From Tilletiopsis washingtonensis (taxonomy: Eukaryota > Basidiomycota > Exobasidiomycetes > Entylomatales), in the NCBI RefSeq assembly GCF_003144115.1, contig NW_020312023.1, positions 228,704-292,703 on the forward strand: DNA of 64,000 nucleotides, given 5' to 3'. The notes below the pieces were generated by a model. It did not search any database. It had not been told where the DNA came from and worked only from the letters and a program-made list of their open reading frames with translations. This document shows, piece after piece, positions 1 to 11,084 of this stretch. Within the stretch, counting starts at the first letter, position 1. Each line of letters begins with the position of its first letter. Both the position numbers and the translations under genes were made by a program.

Positions 1-2
1 CG

Positions 3-1925
3 CGACGCAAGTGGACAGCCAGCGAGCTGAGCCTCAGCAGCACTGCTTCGGCGGACGGCACATCGCTGCCAAAGGAGAAAGGCTCTGCGACCGTGCTCGA
101 GATGGACGAGCTCGATGCCGAGGAGAGCGACGCCGAACCGCCTCTTGCGCCTCCGGGAAGCCTCCGAAAGGTGCTGTGCGACGCCTGGGTGTCGCAGCCG
201 TACAAGGTCCTCCTCGTCGCCGGCTTCATCGCCTGTGTGGCTGCCGGCTCGGTGCCGCCAGTCTTTTCCTTCATCCTCGGCAAGCTTCTTGCGACGATGG
301 GCCGCCAGAACCAAGGTCAAGAGGTGAGGCTCTACACGCTCATCGTGGTCGGCCTCGCCTTCGCCGACGGCATTCTCAACTTCCTCCGCTTCTTCGTCAT
401 GGAGGTGGCTGGCGATCTCTGGGTGCGGCGCCTGCGCGAGAAGTCGTACCGCAAGGTGCTCGCGCAGGATAAGAGCTGGTTCGACCAGCCAAGCAGCACC
501 GCCGGCGCCATCGTGACCAGCATCGTCAAGGACGCGGACGACGCGCAGGCTCTCGTCGGCCGCATCGTCGGACAGCTCGTCGTCGTCATCGCCATGGTGG
601 CGCTCGGCTTGATCTGGGCGATGGCGATCGGCTGGCAGCTGACGCTGGTCGGCCTGGCCTTTGCGCCGATCTTCGTCGTCGCCATGGCGCTGCAGTCGCG
701 CGTCGTGACGAAGCACGAGATCCGCAACAAGGCCAAGCGCGAGGCCGTGGCGAAGCGCTTCTACGACATGGTCGCCAACGCGCGCGGCATCCGCTCCATG
801 GCGCTCGAGCCCGTCTTCGGCGCCAACTTTGCCGATGCCGTGGCCGATGCCGAGCGCTGCGCCCTCCGCGCCGCACCCGTGTCGGGCTTCGGCTTCGGCC
901 TCGGCGAGGGCCTGACGTACTCGGCCGAGGCGCTGATGTACTACGTCGGCGCACGCCTCATCATCAGCGGCACGTACGACTTTGAGCGCATGGTCGTCAC
1001 GTTCAACCTGATCATCTTCGCAATCACTTTCGCCGGCCAGGTCATGGCGTACCTGCCGGGCATCTCCAAGTCGGTGCAGGCTGCGACGGACCTCAACTAC
1101 CTCGTCAGCCTGCCCGACGCGACGAGTGAGACGCCTGGCGCTGCCACACCGGCCGTCTTCGGAGGCCTCTCGTTCGAGAATGTGTCGTTCGCCTACCCGC
1201 TGCGGCCCGACGTGACGGTGCTGCAGAGCACGTCGTTCAACATTGGCATCGGCGAGCGGGTCGCGCTGGTGGGCGGCAGCGGCAGCGGCAAGTCCACGAT
1301 TGCAGCGCTCCTGCAGCGGCTGTACGAGCCGGCCAGTGGCCAGATCCTCCTCGACGGACACGCGCTGCACGACATCGACGTGAACTTCTTGCGCGAGCGG
1401 CTCGCCGTCGTGAGCCAGCACCCGAATCTGTTCGACATGAGCGTCGCCGACAATATCGCGTACGGCGCTGCGAACGTCGGCACGGGCGACGTCCCGGCCC
1501 CGCGCCTCGAGGTGGAGCTGGCGGCACGGGAGGCCTGCGCCGCCGACTTCGTCGAGAAGCTGCCTTCCGGCTACGACACGTCGCTCGGCGAGAACGCCAG
1601 TCTGCTCTCTGGCGGCCAGGCTCAGCGCCTGGCGATCGCACGGGCGCTGATGCGCCGCGACGCTCCCATCCTAATCCTCGACGAGTGCACCAGCGCGCTT
1701 GACCCGTCGACGCAAGACGCAGTCGCGCGTGCACTGCTCGAGGAGCGCTCCAAGCACCGCACCACGCTCGTCGTCACGCACAAGCTGCAGCTCATGCAGC
1801 GCTGCGACCGCATCCTCGTACTCGAGGGCGGCCGCGTCGTCGAGCAGGGCCACTACGACACGCTCATCAAGCGCCGAGGTGGCGCGTTCGCGAAGCTCGC
1901 CAGCGCCGGCGAGTGGGGTGCCTGA
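3..1925 (+). CDS. STE6: ABC transporter, Ste6/P-glycoprotein type, C-terminal half (5' end outside window)
   Basis: The frame is open from the first bases, so this is the 3' part (640 codons, no intron seen) of a longer gene. An acidic linker (about residues 30-50) leads into a second transmembrane domain (about 60-370, several hydrophobic helices) and a second nucleotide-binding domain. Walker A GGSGSGKST lies at about 1272-1298, the signature LLSGGQ near 1602-1620, Walker B ILILDE near 1670-1687, followed by the H-loop VVTH. A linker before a TMD is what a full-size TMD-NBD-TMD-NBD exporter has. In yeasts and smuts the closest such family exports farnesylated mating pheromone (Ste6); general multidrug export cannot be excluded from this half alone. 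It ends 108 bp from the convergent uS2m gene. Confidence 0.88.
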   Translation, partial: RRKWTASELSLSSTASADGTSLPKEKGSATVLEMDELDAEESDAEPPLAPPGSLRKVLCDAWVSQPYKVLLVAGFIACVAAGSVPPVFSFILGKLLATMGRQNQGQEVRLYTLIVVGLAFADGILNFLRFFVMEVAGDLWVRRLREKSYRKVLAQDKSWFDQPSSTAGAIVTSIVKDADDAQALVGRIVGQLVVVIAMVALGLIWAMAIGWQLTLVGLAFAPIFVVAMALQSRVVTKHEIRNKAKREAVAKRFYDMVANARGIRSMALEPVFGANFADAVADAERCALRAAPVSGFGFGLGEGLTYSAEALMYYVGARLIISGTYDFERMVVTFNLIIFAITFAGQVMAYLPGISKSVQAATDLNYLVSLPDATSETPGAATPAVFGGLSFENVSFAYPLRPDVTVLQSTSFNIGIGERVALVGGSGSGKSTIAALLQRLYEPASGQILLDGHALHDIDVNFLRERLAVVSQHPNLFDMSVADNIAYGAANVGTGDVPAPRLEVELAAREACAADFVEKLPSGYDTSLGENASLLSGGQAQRLAIARALMRRDAPILILDECTSALDPSTQDAVARALLEERSKHRTTLVVTHKLQLMQRCDRILVLEGGRVVEQGHYDTLIKRRGGAFAKLASAGEWGA

Positions 1926-2033
1926 TCACGTCCTGTCCCATACATTCCCGCTTCATCTCCTTCCTGCTGTCCTGCTGCTCGTCATGTATGTATTATCATC
2001 ACTCGTCACTGTCCGCACAATGCACGTGTTGCT

Positions 2034-3411
2034 CTACTGCTCGGGCCGGATCCGCCGCCGCACCTCCTTTGGCTTCTGCTTGGCCTCCTGCTCAAGCACG
2101 AGCACACGATCCTTTGCGCCGTCCTGCCCAGCCTTGCTGAGCACGCCGACGATGAGCTCAGCCGTGCGCACGCTCTCGTCGTTGGCCGGAATCGGGTACG
2201 TGGCGATGCGCGGGTCCACGTCCGTGTCCGTCACGGCAATCGTGATGATGCCGCGCGCCGTCGCCTCGCGGATGGCGTGCATGTTGGCCTTGGGGTTCAG
2301 CACGATGAGCACGTCGGGCTGCAGCTCCTGCGTCGCGATCTGCGCCATGTCCGGGTCCGGCGGCGGAGCGCGGCCGCGAGGGCCGTCGTCGCTCGGCCGG
2401 CCACGCCGCTGGCGCATCTGGGCCGTGTACGTCTCCATGCCGCTCAGCGTGGCACGCGCAAGCAGCTTGGGTGCGTTGCTCAGCACGCCCGGGAGCCAGC
2501 GCTCCTTTGTGACGTGGAAGCCGTTCGGGCCCAGCCGGCGCACAGCAGCCAGCACGGCAGCCTGCGTGCCCGGCGCAGTGCCACAGATCAGCACGACGCC
2601 GTCGCGCCGGACGACTTCGCGCACGACGCTGGCTGCACGTCGCAGCGCCGGCAGCGTGACGCGCTCCAGGTCGATGTACGCCACGCCGTGTCGCACGCCG
2701 TACACCAGCTGCGTGGCTGCGCGAGAGAGCGAAGAGACGTTGTGGCCGACGTGAGCCGTCGCGGCGAGGAGATGTGACACGGTCAGATCTTTTGCCGCGA
2801 CGGGCGAGAGCCTTGCTTGGTGCGGTCGCCAGGCCGAATCGCGCGTTTGCGTCGAGCCCATAGATGCAAGATCGGCCACTAAAGAGGAGGCAAGGCGTTC
2901 AGACAACTCATCTCGCGGTTGGAGCGGACAGGGCCTCCATCGCGTCACTGCTTGGCCTGTGCGGCTGCGCACAGTCTGAGCGCCGGTCACAGCGCCAGAC
3001 TGGACGCAGCTGTCCGCGAGGCAAGCTGCACGCCTGCAGCTCAATGGAGACAAGGACTCCTCCACGCCCACTGCAAGCTACAAAAGCCGAGGCAGACCAT
3101 CACGCATGGGCCCGAGCAGACTCACCGACACGCTTGCGCAGCTTCTGCTGCGCCAGATGCCGCTGCTCCTCCGTCATGCTCTCGAGCTGTGCCCGGCGCT
3201 CATTCCTGCGGCGCTCAATGTCGCTCATAGGCTGTGCCTGTGCAAACGGCGGCGGCGCACTGGCGGCGCCGCCTGCGCTGCCGATGGCGATGCCGCTGGG
3301 CTGCGATGCGGCGGCCTGCGAGGTGCTGATGCCGGCCGCACGCACCGGCGCCGCGGCGCGCGAGAGGCGCAGCAGCGGGCGTGCCGAGGAGGAGGCGAGC
3401 GTCGACGCCAT
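2034..3411 (-). CDS. MRP4: Mitochondrial small-subunit ribosomal protein uS2
   Basis: Two exons, complement(2034..2878, 3126..3411), 376 aa. Exon 1 begins MASTLASS and is Arg/Ser/Ala-rich, a typical mitochondrial presequence; it ends at a GTGAGT donor. Exon 2 begins after a pyrimidine-rich TTTAG acceptor and joins in phase. The body has the uS2 landmarks: AHVGHN, GVAYIDLE, GFHVTKERWLPG and a C-terminal VLIVLNPKANMHAIREA then ITIAVTDTD, matching Rossmann-like uS2. It would work in the mitoribosome small-subunit head. Choosing the upstream ATG in the same exon as the conserved part would lose the presequence, so the spliced start is preferred. It is divergent from SSB across 622 bp. Confidence 0.9.
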
Positions 3412-4033
3412 GGCGGCGCAGGTGAGGGTGTGGAGAGGCGAGGACGAGGCGGCCGGTGCAGCAGCGAAGACGACGAGCTCTTGGCTCCCACGCTCCACGA
3501 TGTTCAGCCAGACGCACATGCTCGCCGTCGCGCTCGCAGTGCCCAATCGGCCGCTCTGCGCCGACGTAAATTTCTTCGCGCCGCGCCTGCGCTCCCAGCC
3601 CGGCTGCGGCTCACGGAGTGGCAGCGCCGGCGGCGGAGCCCTCTCGCAGGCAGCTTGTGCACCGGCCAGGCGCCTGGACGTGAGCGCAGACGGGCGAGGT
3701 AAGCTCAGAGAAGGAGGCCGTGCAGGTCTGGACAGCCCTGGTGTGCGATGGCTGGCTGGCTCGGACGGCAAGGCTCGAGGCAGCACGGAGAGGTCGCGCG
3801 GCGTGCTCTGCGCCTGCGCCGGCCTTTGCGTGCAGGCAGGCGCTGTGCTGCCGTGCAGCGGCGCCTGTGCCGGCGTCGTTTCTTCTTCGCGGAGGCGCTG
3901 GCGAGTGGCCACACGGCGGCGCGCGGCGGGCAGCGCGGCGGGCAGCGCGGCGCGGCGGCGGCAGGCCGAGCATCCACGCCTGCACCTCTCCTCTCACCCC
4001 ATCCTCCCCCTCATCCATCCTATCTCGCCCATC
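3412..4033. promoter_or_regulatory. Divergent promoter region of uS2m and SSB
   Basis: A 622-bp stretch without a supported gene. The SSB side is strongly C/T-rich (about 3980-4030), as is usual for transcription start regions in this window. No TATA box stands out. Frames that are open here are high-GC shadows. Confidence 0.5.
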
Positions 4034-6847
4034 ATGTCTGCCGAGATCCCCGCTGCCGGCTCCGACGACGTCTACCAGGTGCGTCGCACCGTGCAGAAAT
4101 CATTCTGCTCGCCGCAGCGCTGCAACCGCTCGGCGCCACGGCAGGCCGCTGACGCCACATTCTTTCCCTCTCTCGCCGGCTTTTGCAGGGCGCCATCGGC
4201 ATTGGTGAGCCACTTGCAACTGCGGAAGACACTGCGACAGCTTGCTGACGTGTGCTCGCGCCGTGCAGACCTTGGTACCACCTACTCCTGCGTCGGCTGG
4301 TGGGTCAACGAGCGCGTTGAGATCATCGCCAACGACCGTGAGTGTCGCGAAGACTCTGCGGCTTGGGCGTCTCTCACACGACTTCTCTTCGTCTTGCAGA
4401 GGGCAACCGAACCACGCCCTCGTACGTCGCTTTCACTGAGAGCGAGCGTCTGATCGGCGATGCTGCCAAGAACCAGGCCGCCATGAACCCGCGCCAGACT
4501 GGTGAGTCGTCGAAGCGGGAGACAGGAGGGGTACGAATGGGAGACCACCGGAGGGTCAGATCATGGCCTATGCTATGTCTCTCGTTTGCGCGAGTACTGC
4601 ACGTGCTTGAACACAGCGCTGGGCACCGTCAGCCAGCGAGTAGCTGCCGGCTTGGCATGCTCCGGCACACTCCGCCTCGTCGAGACCTCTTCTGATTCGC
4701 GCTCTCGCTCTCGTCAGTCTTCGACGCCAAGCGCCTCATCGGCCGTCGCTTTGACGACCCCGACGTGAAGAAGGACATGTCCCACTGGCCCTTCACGGTC
4801 ATCGACAAGGACGGCTCGCCGTTCATCCAGGTGAGCAGCTTGTCCGTGCGCAAAGCAGCACCGTGCTCACTGTCTTCCCGCCGCAGGTCGAGTACATGGG
4901 CGAGCAGAAGCAGTTCTCCCCGCAGGAGATCTCCTCGATGGTCCTCACCAAGATGAAGGAGATCGCCGAGGCCAAGATCGGCAAGGAGGTCAAGAAGGCC
5001 GTCGTCACGGTCCCGGCCTACTTCAACGACTCGCAGCGTCTCGCCACGAAGGACGCCGGTGAGTGCTGGGCGAGGCATCTTGAGGTGGCAGGGCGCGTGC
5101 TGTGGACGGCGACCGGCGACGCCGAGAGAGTGCAGGGATTACACAAATCTTTCCATGCTAATCCTGAAGGTCGTGCGGAGTGGGAGCGGCACGGCGGGCG
5201 CAAGCTTGGATGTGTCGCTTCCTTTCGCTCGGCCGTGAAGACACCGAGATTCACTCTCATGAGCGCTCTTTCGTGCGCCAGTCCTGCACGCGGAGCAGCC
5301 GTGGCCTCGCATAGCCTCGAGTCGTGCTGACGCGACTGCTGCTGCCCAGGTGCCATCGCTGGCCTCGACGTGCTCCGCATCATCAACGAGCCCACCGCTG
5401 CCGCCATCGCCTACGGTCTCGACTCCAAGTGAGTAGCTTTCTCCGCGCCTCCGCCTCCTGCATCGCACTGACGCGCGCTCGTGCAGGTCGTCGACGGAGA
5501 AGAACGTCCTCATCTTCGACCTCGGAGGAGGCACCTTCGATGTCTCGCTCCTCAACATCACCGGCGGTGTGTTCGCCGTCAAGGCGACGGCCGGTGACAC
5601 GCACCTGGGTGGCGAGGACTTTGACAACTCGCTGCTCGACCACTTTAAGAAGGAGTTCGAGCGCAAGAACAAGGTCGACATCTCCGACGACGCCCGTGCC
5701 ACGCGCCGCCTGCGGAGCGCCTGCGAGCGTGCCAAGCGCACCCTGTCCAGCGTGACGCAGACGACCGTCGAGGTCGACTCGCTCTTCAACGTGAGTTGGA
5801 GCGTACTGCGCCGCCTTTGCGTGTCATCTCCGATCCGTTTTCGCGTGTCCTTCCAAACTCTCGCTCACGCATCTCGCACCACAGGGCATCGACTTCCAGG
5901 CCAACATCACGCGCGCCCGCTTCGAGGAGATCAACGCTGCCGCGTTCAAGGGCACGATCGACCCGGTGGCCAAGGTGCTCAAGGACGCCAAGATGGCGGC
6001 CGACAAGGTCGACGACATTGTGCTGGTCGGCGGCTCCACGCGTATCCCCAAGATCCAGTCGCTCGTGTCGGAGTTCTTCGGCGGACGCCAGCTCAACAAG
6101 AGCATCAACCCCGACGAGGCTGTCGCCTACGGCGCCGCGGTCCAGGCCGCCGTGCTGACGAACCAGACGAGCGACAAGACGGCCGACCTGCTGCTGCTCG
6201 ACGTCGCCCCGCTCTCGCTCGGTGTGGCCATGCAGGGCGACGTGTTCGGCGTCGTCGTGCCGCGCAACACGCCCATCCCGACGAACAAGACGCGCACGTT
6301 CTGCACCGTCGAGGACAACCAGACGACGGTGACGTTCCCCGTGTACGAGGGCGAGCGCACGCAGTGCAAGGAGAACCGCCTGCTCGGCGAGTTCGAGCTG
6401 ACGGGTGTGCCGCCGATGCCCAAGGGCCAGGCCGAGCTCATCTGCACGTTCGAGGTCGACGCCAACGGCCTGCTCAAGGTCACCGCCGAGGAGCGCACCG
6501 CCGGCCGCAAGGCCAACATCACCATCACCAACTCCGTCGGCCGCCTCTCGTCCAACGAGATCGAGCAGATGATCAAGGACTCCGAGTCGTTCAAGCAGTC
6601 CGACAAGGAGTTCGCCGCGCGCCACGACGCCAAGAACGAGCTCGAGGCCTACGTCCACAGCGTCGAGGGCACCATCTCCAGCCCCGCCGCCACCTTCAAG
6701 CGCGCCCAGAAGGTCGCCGTCGAGCAGGAGCTCGCCAAGGCGCTCGAGCTGCTCGAGCTCGAGGACGCCTCGGCTGACGACTACCGCCGTTCGTCGCTCC
6801 GTCTGCGCCGAAGTGTCCAGAAGGCACTCGCCCAGGGCGGTCGTTGA
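4034..6847 (+). CDS. SSB1: Ribosome-associated Hsp70 chaperone, Ssb type
   Basis: Nine exons: 4034..4078, 4189..4204, 4269..4337, 4400..4501, 4718..4830, 4887..5058, 5350..5428, 5487..5790, 5885..6847; 620 aa, close to yeast Ssb (613). The ATPase domain carries [23 protein letters not shown] and [11 protein letters not shown]; the substrate domain and helical lid follow. It lacks an N-terminal signal peptide and the C-terminal EEVD of cytosolic Ssa, and the tail (LELEDASAD then a basic KALAQGGR) resembles Ssb tails. Ssb binds nascent chains at the ribosome with the RAC Hsp40/Hsp70 pair. Exon 2 is only 16 nt. Intron 6 (291 nt) is much longer than the others. Next to a ribosomal protein gene, consistent with shared translation-linked control (inference). 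Confidence 0.93.
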
Positions 6848-7762
6848 GCTGAATGTGTTCCGGCATACTTTTCCGTGCTTTTCAGCCATCTAAAATGCAT
6901 CACTGATCGACCAGCAACGAGGGGGACAGGAGGGGGGTGGATGTGCAGGCGCGTCGCGCCGCGCTGCTGCCAGCTCACGTGACCGCGCCTGCCGCGGCTG
7001 AATCGCTCCCACGCTATAGACGCCGCGCCTCCGCACTGCCTGCCTCTGCCTCTACTCGCGTCTCCATCCTCCTGCCCTCTCGGCCTTGTCTGCAGCGGTT
7101 CATCGCACCGCTTCATTCCATTCGAGCATTGGCCGTCGCCATCTCAGTTGCTGCTCCCTGCAGCCTTGCTGATGCCTTGTGCCTCGCTCTCGCCTGACTG
7201 CCTGCAGCGACATCGCGTTCAACCCGAGCTGCTCTGCCACAGCCTGGAGCAAGAGAGCAAGTGGGGACATATGGCTCGTCTCGAAGGCATTTCGATGCCT
7301 TGAGTGGCCAGACGATAATCGTTCAAGACGCCGCCGGTCTCATATGGAGAGGATGTTGAGAAGCAGAGTGAAGTTGAGAGCCGAGAGCAAGAACAGCAAG
7401 ACGGTCAGGAGACCGTGACGTCGTTCTGCTCGCCGATGGCCAGACCAGGCTATGCAAACGCGAGCGAGACCTCGAGGCTCCCCAGCACGACGCACGCAGC
7501 TACGCGAGAAGCACGCCAGTAGTATCTCTGTGCAGTCTCGCGACGCTCAGCTGCAGCATTGAGTCGACACGATGAATTGCTTGCCCATGCTCTGATGCGT
7601 CGCTGTCCCACCTCCTTCACTTCGTCGTTCTCAACGCTAGCACGGCAGCCGGCACAATGCAGCACTGCCGCAGGTGCAGCCTCACGTCCTCTCTCCATGC
7701 TCCTTCTCCTTGACTTCTTCTTCTGCTTCTGCCCTTGCCCATCATCTCACAGCTTCACCTTC
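6848..7762. other. Non-coding interval after SSB
   Basis: About 915 bp with no supported protein gene on either strand. Base composition is less GC-rich at 7180-7420 than in nearby coding DNA. A hairpin with a UUCG loop lies at 7280-7304 (see findings). No match to snRNA, SRP, RNase P or tRNA signatures was recognised by eye. Confidence 0.4.
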
Positions 7763-8423
7763 CTACTCCTCGCCATCCGAGTCGTCTTCAGGACAGATAG
7801 CGTATGGCGACGGCTCTCCACGGGGAGGCTGAGCGGCGAGCGCGGCGCGCAGTCGGCGTCCCTTCTCACTGCGATCAGGACAGATGTCAGCGAGAGAAGA
7901 TGCAGGGCAGCAAGACTACTCACGTGGGAGCCCAGGCAGGGTGCTCGGGCGGCGCTGGCTCCTGCAAGGTGCTGCGTCCTGCGAGACGACGCAGCTCACG
8001 CACAACGGCCGGAATCGACTCTGCGCGCTCCGATGGAAACTGCGCCGCTGCGGCCTCGAGCGTGACAGCGCCCTCGACGTAGAAGTCTGCGCTGAACTTG
8101 ACGAGCTTGACGACGTCGTCGCCAAAGCTGCGCAGACTCGAGAAGGCCGTGGCGAAGGATTGCATCCACAGCGCGGCCTGGGGACAGCCGCGGGTGGCGA
8201 GCACTTCATTGTACTCCTTCAGCAGCAGATCGATGCTCGTCGAGAGCTGGGCGTCGAGCTCGGCAGCGATGTCACTACCGGGCTTGGCCGCCGACGACGA
8301 CGACGAGCCAACCTGGTCCGCCATGACTGCCTCACCCGCAGATGACGACTCTGCCGCCGCCGCTGGCAGCACTACGTCCTTGAGCGCAGTAGCAGCCTTG
8401 AGATCCTCGAGGAGGGCAGACAT
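7763..8423 (-). CDS. Hypothetical protein, 201 aa, acidic C-terminus
   Basis: Two exons, complement(7763..7868, 7924..8423). Exon 1 starts at an ATG (MSALLEDLKAATAL) and ends at a GTGAGT donor; the 55-nt intron has a CTGAC branch motif and GCAG acceptor and joins in phase to a short second exon ending in an acidic tail (ICPEDDSDGEE). The N-terminal 50 residues are Ala/Ser-rich; residues about 50-130 are predicted helical (DAQLSTSIDLLLKEYNEVL, then a hydrophobic VVKLVKFSADF). No family was recognised. It could be a small subunit of a larger complex, but nothing in the sequence proves that. Confidence 0.55.
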
Positions 8424-8556
8424 TGCTGCTGTGTGGAGATGGACGCGGACCGACGAACGAGTGCAAAGGCGCCAAGTGCGAAGCCGAGGACTATACTTGG
8501 CCGGACAGACTGCGAAGCTGCAGCTGACTGACTACAGATTGCGGAAGCTCAGACAG

Positions 8557-9830
8557 TCACGCAGCGAGCGGCGATGCAGTGCTGGTGCCAGACGATGCCG
8601 AGCTGGTCTCGCTGCCGACGACGGGCGTCTTGAGCTGCCGAGCGTCGGACTACGTGGCGGCGACGAGGCGTAGAAGCGCCGAAAGCTGGCACACTGTGAC
8701 TGCGCCCGAGCTACTGCCGCTGCTGCCAAGTTTCTACGAGAGTGGCACTGACGAGTTGACGACGGAGTTGATGCAGTGGCTCGACGATGCTGATTCGGGA
8801 AGCAGGCGGCGTCAGTGTGCTGCTGCGTACTGTCCGCACTGCTCTGACTCACGACGAAGAAGCGACAGGCTGCGCTGCCGAACATGAGCCGACGTATCAG
8901 ACGAAGAGCTGACGAGCTTCTGCCAGCTCAGAGCTCGAGTAGGAGGCGAAGGAGGTAGGTCGCGAGCGCTCGCTGACCTGGCGTGCCGGGCGAGGACGAG
9001 GCTGGGCAGGCGAAGACAAGACGTCAAGGCGAGCGTTTGGGCAGCGGCAGAAGGCGTCGAGCGGAGAAGGCTGAGAGCAGCGGAAGAGAGGGCTGCAGGG
9101 ATGATGGTGGAGGGAGACAGGGTGTGGGTGTCTGTGCTTGCAGCCCGAGGCAGCCGAGCGGCGCCGTCGTGCACTCTACTGACAGCAGGCGCGCGCGCGG
9201 CTGTCTCTGCCCGCGCGTGCCGTGTCGTCCCGCCAGAGCGAGGGCCGCGAGCTCGTAGCGGCGGCGGCACGGCTCCTGACGCTGTGCAAGCGTGTCGGCA
9301 GCGCCTGACTGCTTCTGAGCTTCGCTGCTGCTCTGCCTCGCTGCTGCTGCATCTGCGGAGGCTGGTCCTTCGCCTTGCGCGATCACACTCGACTGCCGCT
9401 TCACCTGGGCTGAGAACGAGCCGCTGAGTAGAGCGAGGTTCTGACGTGCGGCCGCTGCCGTGCAGGTGCTGCTCGAGCTGCGGCTGCACCTGTGAGGCTG
9501 CGCAGCGAGAACGCTGCCTCTGGCGTGCTCCGCCCTTCAAGCAGCAGCGCCCGAGCAGAAGCCAGACTGGACCACCGCTGCTCGCGGAGCGGCATCAAGC
9601 GGCTCTCACTCTCAGGTACCACGGCTCAAGCCGCCCGGACCCTCGGCGGCGGAGGCGCGTGGTGCTCGTGTCTGCGGGCCGCCGCAGGCCGCGCGCTGAT
9701 GAAGCGCTGCGTGCCCATACAGGGCGGAGCGGCCGTTCAGCCCGTCCTTCGATGACCCTCTGCAGCAGCAGCATCCACGTCGCCATGCATACCTGCTCTG
9801 CTCGAGCTGAGGCCGAAAGGTAGCGCAGGC
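8557..9830 (-). other. Unresolved locus, probable spliced gene on the minus strand
   Basis: Several short coding-like blocks in different frames lie in tandem on the minus strand: about 9622-9490 (LREQRWSSLASARALLLEG), 9430-9220 (NLALLSGSFSAQVKRQ then Gln/Ala/Ser-rich), 8930-8870, 8790-8720, and a last block 8649-8557 that follows a GTAG acceptor and ends in a stop (RQLKTPVVGSETSS). Spacing fits a co-directional gene between NC2-alpha and the 201-aa gene. I could not join the blocks into one consistent frame and no family was recognised. A plus-strand frame at 8579-8887 is also coding-like, so the strand is uncertain. Confidence 0.28.
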
Positions 9831-10033
9831 TAGACAAGAAGTGATAGAGAGCGGCGTGACGGCGATAGCTTGCTAGAGTACAGTGCGTGCGGTGAGGTGC
9901 GAGAGAGCGAGAGAGGGACGTGGACGGCTTCGTCGAGCTCGGCGACGCTCGGCATGGCTCGCGGGCGAGCGTGGCTTGCTGGCGATGGGCAAGACGAAGC
10001 GAAAGAGACGTGCGAGATGGACTCAGCGACCGT

Positions 10034-10796
10034 CTAAGCGTCGGCCGCAGCGGTAGCGACCTTGCGGCGCTTGCCGCCGCGTGCGGCGCCCTCGTCCTTG
10101 GCCTTGTCCTCCTCCAGGCCCTCGTCGAGCTCGCCGACGATTGCCTTGCAGAAGTCGAGCGTCTCGCTCTTGTGCACGGCGCGCTTCCTGTGGACGAGGA
10201 GATGGGCGAGGAGAGGGTCAGAGGTACTCTGAGCGTGAGAGAGGCAGACAGCATGCGTTCAGGAGCGTCGATGCCGAGGCCCCTTTCGCAGCAGCTCCGC
10301 CCGTGGCCTCGCCTGCAGTGCGCGACTCGTCTGCTCGCGAGACGCCGGCGCACGTCGCACGTCGCACGCACGACTGCATCGGCCACTGCAGCTAGCCGAC
10401 GCTGCACCAAGAAGCGCGGACCTGCGATGCCCGCTGCACAGCACAGCTCTACAGCAAGGTGCTGACGTCCATGCCTGTCTCGCATCCCCTGCGCCTCGGC
10501 CAAGCCCAAGCCGGGCGACTCACAGATGGTGCGGCGCGACACGCTTCGCGCCCTTTGCCTTTGCCTCCTTCACCGTTGCATCGATGAGCTCTGCCATGAA
10601 GAGCTCCAGCGCCTTGGCTGCAGGTGGGAGCACGCGTCAGCGCCGTGCCGCTGGGACGGGCACACGGCGGGCCGCGCCGGCACGCACAGATGAGCACGGG
10701 CGTGGCCTGTGCGACCTTGCCGACCTCCTCGTTGGACTGCATGATCTTCTTGATGCGCGCGACGGGGAACTTTGACGTGCCGGAGCGCTTGCCCAT
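10034..10796 (-). CDS. BUR6: NC2-alpha (Bur6/DRAP1-like) histone-fold transcription repressor subunit
   Basis: Three exons, complement(10034..10187, 10524..10617, 10688..10796), 118 aa. The protein opens MGKRSGTSKFPVARIKKIMQ, continues EEVGKVAQATPVLISKALELFM and a second helix with KGAKRVAPHHLKRAV, the pattern of an NF-YC/NC2-alpha histone fold, and ends in a basic KRRK tail. NC2-alpha pairs with NC2-beta (Dr1), holds TBP on DNA and blocks TFIIB. The related Dpb3/CHRAC subunits have a different first helix, but they remain the main alternative. Intron 2 (336 nt) is long for this genome. Divergent from EXO5 across 288 bp. Confidence 0.83.
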
Positions 10797-11084
10797 GGCT
10801 GCGGCGGCGAGGGTGAGGCGGGAGCTGGGATGCGTGTGGGGCGGAGCGAAGCGCTCGAGGCTGCTTGCTGCTGCGCGTCGTGCGCGCGCAGCGCCGCCGT
10901 TCCCTGTCCTGAGCATGCAGCGGAGCCGCGCGCCGCCTCCACAAGCGCGCCGGCCGTGTGTCTCTCTCTCTTCCGCACCACCATCTCAAGCACAGAAGCA
11001 CGGAGCAGAGCAGAGGCGCAGCCCCTGTATCCGACACCGGCATCGGTCTCCTGGCTCGGCGCTCAGGCACGGCTCGGCTGCGCC

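Noticed and set aside
2034-3071. uS2m as a single exon starting near 3071
   Set aside because: That start lacks a presequence and an ATG, whereas a clean donor/acceptor pair joins an in-phase mitochondrial targeting exon.
2864-4453. Long plus-strand open frame across the uS2m first exon and SSB start
   Set aside because: It lies antisense to the uS2m presequence exon and cuts through SSB exons; it is a high-GC shadow.
5786-6889. Long minus-strand frame antisense to SSB
   Set aside because: Mirror of the Hsp70 coding strand; a known artefact of high-GC Hsp70 genes.
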